Shown here in pieces: positions 32,141 through 39,835 of a stretch of 64,000 nucleotides of DNA; position 1 is the first letter of the stretch; each line of letters opens with the position of its first letter. Under the pieces are notes generated by a model. It searched no databases. It was not told the DNA's origin and saw nothing but the letters and a program-made list of their open reading frames with translations. Both the position numbers and the translations under genes were made by a program. The stretch spans positions 310,001-374,000 of the forward strand of contig MKTZ01000001.1 in the NCBI GenBank assembly GCA_001898505.1. The letters are read 5' to 3'. The stretch comes from Sphingobacteriales bacterium 50-39. Lineage in GTDB: Bacteria > Bacteroidota > Bacteroidia > Chitinophagales > Chitinophagaceae.

Positions 32141-33424
32141 ATGTCAAAAAACAAATTGCTGGTTCCATTTATCCTGGTGACTTCTTTGTTCTTCTTATGG
32201 GCCTTTCTCCACAACCTGAATCCCATCCTGATCCCTCACCTTAGGAAAGCGTGTCAACTGAATGATACTCAGTCTTCTCTGGTGGATTTTCCCATTTATC
32301 TCGCGTATTGCCTGGCCGCTATTCCGGCGGGGTTGTTTATGCATAAATATGGGTATAAAAAGGGGATCATTCTGGGGCTGATAATGTTTTCCTTTGGAGC
32401 GGTGCTTTTTACTTTCGCCGCCTCGGAGCGGAATTTCATCTATTTCCTGGTGGCGTTGTTCGTACAGGGTAGCGGGGCTGCCTTTCTGGAGACGGTGGCC
32501 AACCCTTATATGGCCAATCTGGGTGATCCGGCCCATTCGGAGCAACGGCTGAACTTTGCCCAGTCTTTTAACGGACTCGGAGCGATGGTGGCGCCCCTGG
32601 TAGGCGCCCAGTTCATTTTATCGGGTATCGAGCATACGCCGGCGGAACTGGATGCCATGAAGGCGAATGGAACGCTGAATGCTTATTTGCAGTCGGAGGC
32701 TGATCTGATCAAGATGCCTTATTATGTAATAGCTGCGGTAGTGCTATTGGTGGCGCTGCTGTTCGTATTCAACAAGATACCTGAGATAAAGGAGCCGGAT
32801 GCAGAATTGGATGCACCAGTGGGCGCACATGGGCATACGGTGGGTACGAAGTTCTCTTTTAACGTGTTCCGGTTCAGCCATCTGAGGTGGGCCATCCTGG
32901 GCATTTTCTTTTATGTGGGGTCTCAGGTGGCAGTAGGGAGCTTCTTTATCAGGTTCTCCCGATTTGTCGCGGATATTCCGGAGAAAGAGGCGGGAAGGAT
33001 GTTTACGGGTGCGATGGTGGGCTTTATGGCGGGAAGGTTCCTGGGGACCTTCTTTATGAAATATATCAAGCCGGCGAAGCTGCTGTCCCTGTATGCGGCG
33101 ATCAATATACTGCTGCTGACGGTGGCTATACTTACGAAAGGGCATATTGCCGTCTATTGCGTGATGGCGACACCTTTCTTTATGTCCATTCAATTCCCAA
33201 CCATATTTGCACTGGGTATCAAGGACCTGGGTGAAGAGACCAAGATGGCGTCCTCCTTCCTGGTGATGGCTATCATCGGGGGAGCCGTTGCGCCGCTGGC
33301 GATGGGCGCGATCTCGGATGCAACACATAGTATACAGATCGCCTATATTGTACCATTGATCTGCTTTGCCTACATATTATTCTATGGGCTGAGCGGGCAT
33401 AAAATAAAACCTGTCAAATCATGA
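32141..33424 (+). CDS. fucP: L-fucose:proton symporter of the FucP family
   Basis: This 427-residue transporter of the major facilitator superfamily has about 12 membrane helices and imports L-fucose, and often L-galactose and D-arabinose, with protons. It starts SKNKLLVPFILVTSLFFLWAF. GSGAAFLETVANPYMANLG holds the conserved acidic residue E117 in the LETxANPY motif of FucP/GluP, with FNGLGAMVAPLVGAQFIL after it. ATG 32141 is used; the TTG six codons earlier is less likely. It is the first gene of an eleven-gene cluster. The 168-base upstream gap should hold the promoter, but no clear TAnnTTTG element was identified. It overlaps the mutarotase gene by four bases. Confidence 0.9.
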   Translation: MSKNKLLVPFILVTSLFFLWAFLHNLNPILIPHLRKACQLNDTQSSLVDFPIYLAYCLAAIPAGLFMHKYGYKKGIILGLIMFSFGAVLFTFAASERNFIYFLVALFVQGSGAAFLETVANPYMANLGDPAHSEQRLNFAQSFNGLGAMVAPLVGAQFILSGIEHTPAELDAMKANGTLNAYLQSEADLIKMPYYVIAAVVLLVALLFVFNKIPEIKEPDAELDAPVGAHGHTVGTKFSFNVFRFSHLRWAILGIFFYVGSQVAVGSFFIRFSRFVADIPEKEAGRMFTGAMVGFMAGRFLGTFFMKYIKPAKLLSLYAAINILLLTVAILTKGHIAVYCVMATPFFMSIQFPTIFALGIKDLGEETKMASSFLVMAIIGGAVAPLAMGAISDATHSIQIAYIVPLICFAYILFYGLSGHKIKPVKS

Positions 33425-33759
33425 GATACTGTCTGGCATTGGACCTGAAAAAAGACGCGGCGCTGATCGCGGAATATGAGCAATGGCACCGGGATATATG
33501 GCCGGAGATCAAAAAGAGCATTTGGGATGGAGACGTTACGGATATGGAGATCTACCGGCTGGAAGACCGTCTGTTCATGATCATGGAGACGGGTGAAGGG
33601 TTTAGTTTTGAGAAGAAGGGAGCGATGGATGCGGCCAATCCCGTGGTGCAGAAATGGGAGGAGCTGATGTGGAAATATCAGTCTGCTGTACCGGGTGGCA
33701 AGGCGGGGGAGAAGTGGCGACTGATGACAAAGATATTTTCATTAAACGACTCAAAATAA
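33421..33759 (+). CDS. L-rhamnose/L-fucose mutarotase family protein
   Basis: This 112-residue ferredoxin-fold mutarotase (RhaM/DUF718 family) interconverts sugar anomers for the next enzyme. Typical features are the N-terminal RYCLALDLKKD, the catalytic-site HRDIWPEIKKSIWDGDVTDMEI and the C-terminal KWRLMTKIFSLND. In this setting the substrate is probably L-fucose or L-galactose. Its ATG overlaps the fucP stop (ATGA), so it is translationally coupled. Confidence 0.85.
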   Translation: MRYCLALDLKKDAALIAEYEQWHRDIWPEIKKSIWDGDVTDMEIYRLEDRLFMIMETGEGFSFEKKGAMDAANPVVQKWEELMWKYQSAVPGGKAGEKWRLMTKIFSLNDSK

Positions 33760-33764
33760 TCAGC

Positions 33765-34529
33765 ATGTTCAGCTTAAAAGAAAAGAATGCCGTCATCACC
33801 GGCGCGGGCAGCGGGATTGGCAAGGCGGTGGCCCTGCTCCTGGCGGGGCAGGGGGCGAGGGTATATGCAGTGGACCTTAACGAAGGACAGGCATTGGAAA
33901 CAGTAAAGGAGATCGAGGCGGTGGGCGGATCGGCTTCTGCGCATGCGGCGGACGTATCCAAACAGGAAGAGGTTGTGAGGGTTTTTGCGGCGGTGCCGAA
34001 GGTGGATATTGTCGTGAACAGTGCGGGCGTATCGCATGTGGGGACGGTGGAGACCACTTCGGAAGCAGACTTTGACCGACTGTACAACGTCAATGTAAAG
34101 GGTGTATACAATTCGCTGTATGCGGCGGTGCCTTTGATGAAGAAGAGCGGCGGCGGGGTCATTGTCAATATGTCGTCCATTGCCGCACTGGTAGGTATTC
34201 CGGACAGATTCGCCTACTCCATGACTAAGGGGGCGGTGACGGCCATGACCCTTTCGGTAGCGAAGGATTATATCAAAGACGGCATTCGCTGCAACTGTAT
34301 CTCTCCTGCGCGGGTCCATACACCTTTTGTGGATGGGTTTCTAAAGAAGAACTATCCGGGGAAGGAGCAAGAGATGTTCGAGAAACTGTCGAAGACGCAG
34401 CCTATAGGACGGATGGCAAAGCCGGAAGAGATTGCGGGGCTGATCCTTTACCTATGCAGTGACGAGGCGGCCTTTATTACGGGCTGTGATTATCCCATCG
34501 ACGGGGGATTTGTAAAATTGAATAATTAA
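33765..34529 (+). CDS. SDR oxidoreductase, probable 2-keto-3-deoxy-L-fuconate dehydrogenase
   Basis: This 254-residue classical short-chain dehydrogenase has the cofactor motif TGAGSGIG at 12-19 and NSAGVS in place of NNAG. The intact catalytic set is S137/S138, Y151 and K155 in FAYSMTKGAV. ISPARVHTPFVDGFL and DYPIDGGFV resemble the KDF dehydrogenases of the oxidative L-fucose route, which make 2,4-diketo-3-deoxy-L-fuconate. Position next to the FAH-family hydrolase, the following enzyme of that route, supports this. ATG 33765 lies five bases after the mutarotase stop. Exact substrate is inferred. Confidence 0.75.
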   Translation: MFSLKEKNAVITGAGSGIGKAVALLLAGQGARVYAVDLNEGQALETVKEIEAVGGSASAHAADVSKQEEVVRVFAAVPKVDIVVNSAGVSHVGTVETTSEADFDRLYNVNVKGVYNSLYAAVPLMKKSGGGVIVNMSSIAALVGIPDRFAYSMTKGAVTAMTLSVAKDYIKDGIRCNCISPARVHTPFVDGFLKKNYPGKEQEMFEKLSKTQPIGRMAKPEEIAGLILYLCSDEAAFITGCDYPIDGGFVKLNN

Positions 34530-34569
34530 AAACTGAAGGCCCGGGGTGGGCCGGTATAAACTCAACTAT

Positions 34570-35427
34570 ATGAAGCTGATACGACATGGCGTACTGAATA
34601 AGGAGAAAACGGGGGTGGTGATCGATGGCAAGCACTACGACACTTCTGCCTTTGGTGAAGATTATAATGAACAATTCTTCGAGTCGGGGGGACTGGAGAG
34701 GCTGAAGACATTTGTGGACAAGAACAAGGGTTCGTTGCCTGCCCTCGCTGAAGGAGTCCGGCTGGGGTCGCCGATAGCCCGTCCTTCGAAGATAGTTTGT
34801 ATCGGCCTTAATTACGCAGATCATGCAAGGGAGACGGGCGCTACGCCTCCTCCGGAACCGGTGATATTTTTGAAATCGACGACGGCGCTGGTCGGCCCTT
34901 ACGATGATATTATCATTCCTCGAGGCTCCAAAAAAACGGACTGGGAAGTAGAGCTGGCTGTAGTCATTGGCAAAAAGGCGAGCTATGTCACGGAGGCTGA
35001 GGCGCTGAACTATGTAGCGGGGTATTGTCTGCATAACGATGTATCGGAGCGGGAATTTCAGATCGAGCGCAGCGGGACCTGGGACAAGGGGAAGGGTTGT
35101 GATACGTTTGCGCCGCTGGGGCCTATGCTGGTGACGCCGGATGAAGCGGGGGATATCGACAAATTGCGGTTATGGCTTACCGTGAATGGAAGGAAGATGC
35201 AGGATGGAACCACTGCCAATTTTATATTCCGTGTGCCCTTTATCATTTCCTATGTGAGCCAGTTCATGACCCTGCTGCCCGGGGATGTTATTTCAACCGG
35301 TACGCCCGCAGGAGTTGGCATGGGACTGAACCCGCAAACTTATCTGAAGGCGGGAGATGTGGTTGAGCTGGGTATCGACGGACTTGGAGTATCAAGGCAA
35401 AATGTAAAAGCATATGCTGGATCGTAG
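34570..35427 (+). CDS. Fumarylacetoacetate hydrolase family protein, probable 2,4-diketo-3-deoxy-L-fuconate hydrolase
   Basis: This 285-residue FAH-family enzyme should cut a 2,4-diketo acid into pyruvate and a hydroxy acid. Visible motifs are KIVCIGLNYADHARETG, FLKSTTALVGP and the metal ligands in DWEVELAVVIG. GYCLHNDVSEREFQ and RSGTWDKGKGCDTFAPLGP are the pattern of the L-fuconate and L-rhamnonate pathway hydrolases, and the family's GDVISTGTPAGVGMG closes the domain. In this operon it would act after the SDR at 33765, giving pyruvate and L-lactate from fucose. It overlaps the next gene by 14 bases. The alternative is generic ureidoglycolate lyase-like annotation, which the context argues against. 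Confidence 0.82.
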   Translation: MKLIRHGVLNKEKTGVVIDGKHYDTSAFGEDYNEQFFESGGLERLKTFVDKNKGSLPALAEGVRLGSPIARPSKIVCIGLNYADHARETGATPPPEPVIFLKSTTALVGPYDDIIIPRGSKKTDWEVELAVVIGKKASYVTEAEALNYVAGYCLHNDVSEREFQIERSGTWDKGKGCDTFAPLGPMLVTPDEAGDIDKLRLWLTVNGRKMQDGTTANFIFRVPFIISYVSQFMTLLPGDVISTGTPAGVGMGLNPQTYLKAGDVVELGIDGLGVSRQNVKAYAGS

Positions 35428-36277
35428 CCCAACTATCGATGCGCACCCAACCATCGATGCGCATCAACATTTCTGGAAATATGACCCCTTCCAGCATGCG
35501 TGGATCAATAACGACATGCGGGTGATACAAAGGGATTTTTTGCCAGGGGATCTGCTGCCTGTGCTACGGGCGACCGGTGTAGATGGTTCTGTGCTGGTGC
35601 AGGTGGATCAGACGGATGAGGAGAATGAGCTCATGCTGGAACATGCGGGTAAGCATGATTTTATCAAGGGTGTCGTGGGCTGGGTGGACCTTCAAAACCC
35701 TGCTGTGGAGGAGCGATTGGCTTTTTACAAGAGGCATCCCATGATGAAAGGGTTCCGGCATATCCTGCAGGGCGAGAAGGACAGGGCGTTGATGTTGAAG
35801 CCGGCCTTTAAGAGGGGGATTGGATTGTTGCAGAAATTTGGCTATACGTACGACATACTTATTTTTCCCGATCAACTGGGTTATTCGCTGGACTTTACGG
35901 CGAGCTTTCCGGACCAGCCATTTGTGATCGACCATGTGGCGAAACCATACATTAAAGACAAGCGATTGACGAGCGAGTGGGAGGCGGCGATACGGGCGGT
36001 GGCGGCTAGGGAGAATGTCTATTGTAAGATCTCGGGTATGGTGACGGAGGCGGACTGGAAGAGCTGGAAGGCGGAAGAGCTGCATCCCTATATCGACACC
36101 GTGGTGGAGGCTTTTGGCATTCGGCGGGTTATGTATGGCTCCGACTGGCCGGTGTGTCTGGTGGCGGCAAGTTACGAGCAGTGGTATGGGTTGATGAAGG
36201 ATTATTTTTCCAAATTTTCGAAGGATGAGCAGGCGGCTGTTTTTGGTGGCAATGCCAGGAAATTCTACAACCTTTAA
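35414..36277 (+). CDS. Amidohydrolase-2 family lactonase, probable L-fucono/L-galactono-lactonase
   Basis: This 287-residue metal-dependent hydrolase of the amidohydrolase superfamily has metal ligands H17 and H19 in IDAHQHFWKYDP, VVGWVDLQNP, KGFRHILQGE, the PFVIDHVAKPYIK segment and the final RRVMYGSDWPVCLV with its catalytic Asp. L-fucono-1,5-lactonases and L-rhamnono-lactonases belong to this group, and the operon favours that role, opening the lactone made by the L-fucose dehydrogenase. The N-terminus carries a tandem duplication (PTIDAH twice, 35429-35464), so the HxH ligand pair is formed only from the second copy. It starts inside the FAH gene. Confidence 0.82.
   Translation: MLDRSPTIDAHPTIDAHQHFWKYDPFQHAWINNDMRVIQRDFLPGDLLPVLRATGVDGSVLVQVDQTDEENELMLEHAGKHDFIKGVVGWVDLQNPAVEERLAFYKRHPMMKGFRHILQGEKDRALMLKPAFKRGIGLLQKFGYTYDILIFPDQLGYSLDFTASFPDQPFVIDHVAKPYIKDKRLTSEWEAAIRAVAARENVYCKISGMVTEADWKSWKAEELHPYIDTVVEAFGIRRVMYGSDWPVCLVAASYEQWYGLMKDYFSKFSKDEQAAVFGGNARKFYNL
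35429..35464 (+). repeat. 18-bp tandem duplication at the lactonase 5' end
   Basis: CCAACTATCGATGCGCAC (35429-35446) is followed at once by CCAACCATCGATGCGCAT (35447-35464), differing at two third positions. It encodes PTIDAH twice. Confidence 0.9.
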
Positions 36278-36286
36278 AAATGTAAT

Positions 36287-37075
36287 ATGGATCTATTGTT
36301 AAAAGATAAAGTGATCATCGTATCCGGCGGCGCCAAGGGTATTGGAGAGGGGATCTCGAAGGTGCTGGCGGCGGAGGGGGCTATTCCCTTTATTATTGGG
36401 CGGAATGAGGAGGACAACAAGGCGACTGTGGCTGCCATCGAGGCGGCAGGCGGGCGGGCGTATCAATGCGTCGCGGAGTTGACGAAGCCGGAGGAATGCG
36501 AGAAGGCCGTGAAGGTCGTGCTGGAAAAGACGGGACGGATCGACGGGTTGGTGAACAATGCGGGGGTGAATGATGGGGTTGGCCTGGCGTCCGGGAACTA
36601 TAAAGCATTTTTGGAGTCCTTGCATAAGAATGTGGTACATTATTATTTGTTAGCGCACTATTCACTGCCGGCGCTGCGGAAATCAAAGGGGGCTATTGTG
36701 AACATCAGCTCGAAGACGGCCGAGACCGGTCAGGGAAATACTTCGGGCTATGCTGCTGCCAATGGCGGGCGTAATGCGTTGACGAGGGAGTGGGCGGTGG
36801 AGTTATTAAATGACGGGATACGCGTGAACGCGATCATCGTGGCGGAGTGCTGGACGCCGTTGTATGAGAGATGGATCAAGACACTGGACGATCCGGAAGA
36901 GAAATTGAAGTCCATCGTGGCGAAGATACCGCTGGAGAACAGGATGACGACGTCGGAGGAAATTGCGAATATGACGGCTTTTCTTTTGTCGTCGAGGTCG
37001 AGTCATACGACGGGACAGTTGATACATGTGGATGGGGGGTATGTGCATTTGGACCGGGCATTGTCGAAGACATAG
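36287..37075 (+). CDS. SDR oxidoreductase, probable L-fucose (L-galactose) dehydrogenase, with Asn at the catalytic Lys position
   Basis: This 262-residue short-chain dehydrogenase has the cofactor motif SGGAKGIG at 13-20, NNAG at 90-93 and S141/S142. TSGYAAANGGRNALTREWA follows; here Y155 is present but the position normally filled by Lys in YxxxK is N159. The late segment NAIIVAECWTPLYERWI resembles L-fucose dehydrogenases, whose versions read NAxxPAExxTPLYxxWI. It would oxidise L-fucose, and probably L-galactose, to the lactone used by the upstream lactonase. It starts nine bases after that gene. The missing lysine is clear in the DNA (AAT) and needs explaining; an annotation as inactive is possible. 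Confidence 0.72.
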   Translation: MDLLLKDKVIIVSGGAKGIGEGISKVLAAEGAIPFIIGRNEEDNKATVAAIEAAGGRAYQCVAELTKPEECEKAVKVVLEKTGRIDGLVNNAGVNDGVGLASGNYKAFLESLHKNVVHYYLLAHYSLPALRKSKGAIVNISSKTAETGQGNTSGYAAANGGRNALTREWAVELLNDGIRVNAIIVAECWTPLYERWIKTLDDPEEKLKSIVAKIPLENRMTTSEEIANMTAFLLSSRSSHTTGQLIHVDGGYVHLDRALSKT

Positions 37076-37099
37076 GATTTGGCGGGCAAAAAAGAAAAA

Positions 37100-38116
37100 A
37101 TGAGAACATTGGTTTGTATAAGACCGGGGGAGTTCGAGTACCGGGAGATGGATGCGCCTTTGGCAGGGCCGGGCTGTTCCATTATAAAAATACGGCGGAT
37201 AGGTATTTGTGGGACGGACCTTCATGCCTATGAGGGGACACAGCCATATTTTGAATATCCCCGCATACTGGGGCATGAGCTGGCGGGAGACCTGGTGGAT
37301 ATGGATCAGGCTCATGGATTCGCGATCGGGGATGCGGTGACGATAATACCCTATTTCAGTTGTGGTCATTGTATTGCATGTAGGAACGGAAAGCCGAACT
37401 GCTGTGTTTCTATTAAAGTTTGCGGGGTGCATATCGATGGGGGCATGGTGGAATATCTTTCTGTCCCTTCATCGTCGCTGGCGCCTGGCGAGGGGTTGAG
37501 CTATGATCAGCTGGCGTTGGTAGAGCCATTGGCGATAGGGGCGCATGCCGTTCGGCGGGCTGCGGTGCAGCCGGATGAATTTGTACTGGTGGTGGGAGCG
37601 GGGCCCATAGGGCTGGGAGTAATGGAGTCGGCGCGCATTGCCGGCGGGCAGGTGATCGCGATGGATATCAACGAGACGCGGCTGGGCTTCTGCCGGGACA
37701 GGCTGCATTTGCTGCATACGGTGAATGCGGCAGAAGGGGACGTTATGGAGAAGCTGCGTCATATTACCCGTGGAGATATGCCGACGGTGGTGATCGATGC
37801 CACGGGCAGCCGGAAGGCGATCCTCGATGCCTTTTTCTATATGGCGCATGGAGGGCGATATGTGCTGGTGGGATTGCAGAAGGGGACGATCGAATTCAGC
37901 CATCCGGAGTTCCATAAGCGGGAGGCAACGTTGATGAGCAGCCGAAATGCTACGCGCGAGGATTTTGTTTTTGTTATGGATTCCATGAAAAAAGGGTTGA
38001 TCGACCCTACGACCTATATTACGCATCGGGTGGGGTTTGATCGGGTGAAAGAGGAGTTTGCGGGATGGCTGGACCCGGCGAGGGGGGTGATCAAGGCGAT
38101 GGTGGAAATGAAATAA
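37100..38116 (+). CDS. Zinc-dependent dehydrogenase similar to L-galactonate 5-dehydrogenase (LgoD)
   Basis: This 338-residue medium-chain dehydrogenase has catalytic zinc ligands C37 (GICGTDLHAYEG) and H59/E60 (ILGHELAG). Its structural zinc cysteines are C88, C91, C94 and C102 (SCGHCIACRNGKPNCC), and its Rossmann motif is VVGAGPIGLG. From memory, E. coli LgoD (YjjN) shares much of this line, including IPY-AC--C-AC--G--NCC, GVH-DGG-EYLSVP, HAVRRAA and FS-PEFHK-E-T-M-SRNAT-EDF. LgoD oxidises L-galactonate to D-tagaturonate, the substrate of the tagaturonate reductase at 39836, so the neighbours fit. ATG 37100 is chosen over a TTG seven codons earlier. L-fuconate is another possible substrate. 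Confidence 0.75.
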   Translation: MRTLVCIRPGEFEYREMDAPLAGPGCSIIKIRRIGICGTDLHAYEGTQPYFEYPRILGHELAGDLVDMDQAHGFAIGDAVTIIPYFSCGHCIACRNGKPNCCVSIKVCGVHIDGGMVEYLSVPSSSLAPGEGLSYDQLALVEPLAIGAHAVRRAAVQPDEFVLVVGAGPIGLGVMESARIAGGQVIAMDINETRLGFCRDRLHLLHTVNAAEGDVMEKLRHITRGDMPTVVIDATGSRKAILDAFFYMAHGGRYVLVGLQKGTIEFSHPEFHKREATLMSSRNATREDFVFVMDSMKKGLIDPTTYITHRVGFDRVKEEFAGWLDPARGVIKAMVEMK

Positions 38117-38117
38117 A

Positions 38118-39173
38118 ATGAGCAAAAAAGTTTTATCATTTGGAGAGTTGTTATTGCGGATATGCCCGGATGGGGATGGCTTGTGGTTAAAAGAAAACAC
38201 GTTGTCCTGCTACGTGGGTGGGGCGGAGGCCAATGTGGCTACGGCCCTGGCTTTGTGGGGGATACCATCGGCCTACTTTACTGTGCTGCCGGAAAACCTT
38301 ATGGGGCGTCAGCTGGCGGACTATCTGGGAGAGCGGGGCATCGATACTTCACGAATTCTCTACCAGGGTGCGCGTCTGGGTCTTTATTTCCTTCCCAAGG
38401 GAAAGGACCTTAAGAATGCGGGGGTGATCTATGACAGGGGTCATTCGTCTTTTTCGGACCTGCAGCCGGGCAGCATCGACTGGGACAAGGTTTTTTACGA
38501 TGTGACATGGTTGCATTTCAGCGCCATATCCCCTGCCCTCAACAGCCGGGTGGCTCTTGTATGTGAGGAGGCGCTACGTGCGGCGTCCGATAAAAATATC
38601 ACCATCTCCGTTGACCTTAATTACCGGGCCAAGCTATGGCAGTATGGGTGTGAGCCTGCGGAGGTCATGCCGGGGCTGGTGGAATATTGCGACCTGGTGA
38701 TGGGGAACCTGTGGGCCGCGGAAAAAATGCTGGGCATACCGGTGAGCAGCTCCATTACGGAGAACAGTGGGAAAGAAGAATATCTGGCGCACGCGGAGAA
38801 GACGAGCAGGGAGATCATGCGTCGATGGTCAAAGACGAAGATGGTGGCCAACACATTCCGATTTGACAAGGTGGATGTGGGAGCGCGGCCGGATGGTGCG
38901 GGTGGTATGGGCATCCGGTATTATACGGCCCTTTATGCGGGTGGGAAGCTATATCAGTCGAAGGAATACCTGGCCGACAGGATCGTGGACAAGGTAGGCA
39001 GCGGGGATTGTTTTATGGCCGGCCTGATCTATGGTCAATATAGCGGCGCCGGTTACCAGGATACATTGGAATTTGCCACGGCTGCTGCCTATCAAAAGCT
39101 TTTTATCTCCAATGATGCCACGAACCAGCGTGTGGAGGAAATACAAAAATTTATGCAATCATATGAGCGATAA
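38118..39173 (+). CDS. kdgK: PfkB-family sugar kinase, probable 2-keto-3-deoxygluconate kinase
   Basis: This 351-residue ribokinase-family enzyme has VLSFGELLLRICPDGDG at the start, substrate-contact segment YVGGAEANVATALALWG, VDLNYRAKLW, and the catalytic DKVGSGDCFMAGLIYG with its general-base Asp. KDG kinases share the SFGE(L/I)LLR and GGAExNVA motifs. It would phosphorylate 2-keto-3-deoxy-D-gluconate made by the altronate dehydratase downstream, giving KDPG for the adjacent aldolase. It is next to kdpg aldolase (11-base overlap) and two bases after the dehydrogenase. Confidence 0.88.
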   Translation: MSKKVLSFGELLLRICPDGDGLWLKENTLSCYVGGAEANVATALALWGIPSAYFTVLPENLMGRQLADYLGERGIDTSRILYQGARLGLYFLPKGKDLKNAGVIYDRGHSSFSDLQPGSIDWDKVFYDVTWLHFSAISPALNSRVALVCEEALRAASDKNITISVDLNYRAKLWQYGCEPAEVMPGLVEYCDLVMGNLWAAEKMLGIPVSSSITENSGKEEYLAHAEKTSREIMRRWSKTKMVANTFRFDKVDVGARPDGAGGMGIRYYTALYAGGKLYQSKEYLADRIVDKVGSGDCFMAGLIYGQYSGAGYQDTLEFATAAAYQKLFISNDATNQRVEEIQKFMQSYER

Positions 39174-39831
39174 AAAAAATATTCTTCAGAGCATATTGGA
39201 TCAGGGGATGTTGCCTTTGTTCTACTGGGACAGTGCGGAGGTCAGCATAGAAGTGACGCGTGTGCTGTACAAGGCGGGTGTGCGTGCATTGGAGTATACC
39301 AACCGGGGCAAGGCTGCGCTGGAGAATTTCCGGGCCATGAAGAAGACATTTGCTGCGGAGGCGCCTGATCTTTATCTCGGTATCGGGACGATCAAGACGG
39401 CGGATGAGGCAAAGGCTTTTATCGAGGCGGGAGCGGATTTTATCGTGGCGCCTATCGTCAATCCAGAGGTGGCGGCGGTGGCTGCCAAGACGGATATGTT
39501 GTGGATACCGGGTTGTATGACGCCTACGGAGATACACCAGGCGCAGCAATTGCAGGCGGCGGTGATCAAGATATTCCCTGCCAATGTCCTTGGTCCGGAG
39601 TTTGTCGGCTCCATCCGGGAGCTGTTCCCGGGCCAGCTGTTTATTCCCACGGGTGGTGTGGAACTGAACAAGGCCAATATCGATGCCTGGTTCAAGGCGG
39701 GTGTCTGTGCGGTGGGTATGGGCAGCAAGCTGATCAGCAAGGACATCCTGAAGAACAAACAATACGATGTTTTATACAAGCATACGGTGACCGCCCTGGA
39801 GTTGGTCAGCGAAGTCGTCAATGAAAAGTAG
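39163..39831 (+). CDS. eda: KDPG/KHG aldolase
   Basis: This 222-residue class I aldolase cleaves 2-keto-3-deoxy-6-phosphogluconate into pyruvate and glyceraldehyde-3-phosphate. Motifs are RALEYTNRGKAAL (E44, R48), GIGTIKTADEAKAFIEAGA, WIPGCMTPTEI and the Schiff-base lysine K136 in VIKIFPANVLGPEF. The family phosphate-site segment IPTGGVELNKANIDAWFKAG follows. It begins inside the kdgK 3' end, indicating coupling. Length and motifs are normal. Confidence 0.92.
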   Translation: MSDKKNILQSILDQGMLPLFYWDSAEVSIEVTRVLYKAGVRALEYTNRGKAALENFRAMKKTFAAEAPDLYLGIGTIKTADEAKAFIEAGADFIVAPIVNPEVAAVAAKTDMLWIPGCMTPTEIHQAQQLQAAVIKIFPANVLGPEFVGSIRELFPGQLFIPTGGVELNKANIDAWFKAGVCAVGMGSKLISKDILKNKQYDVLYKHTVTALELVSEVVNEK

Positions 39832-39835
39832 TCAT

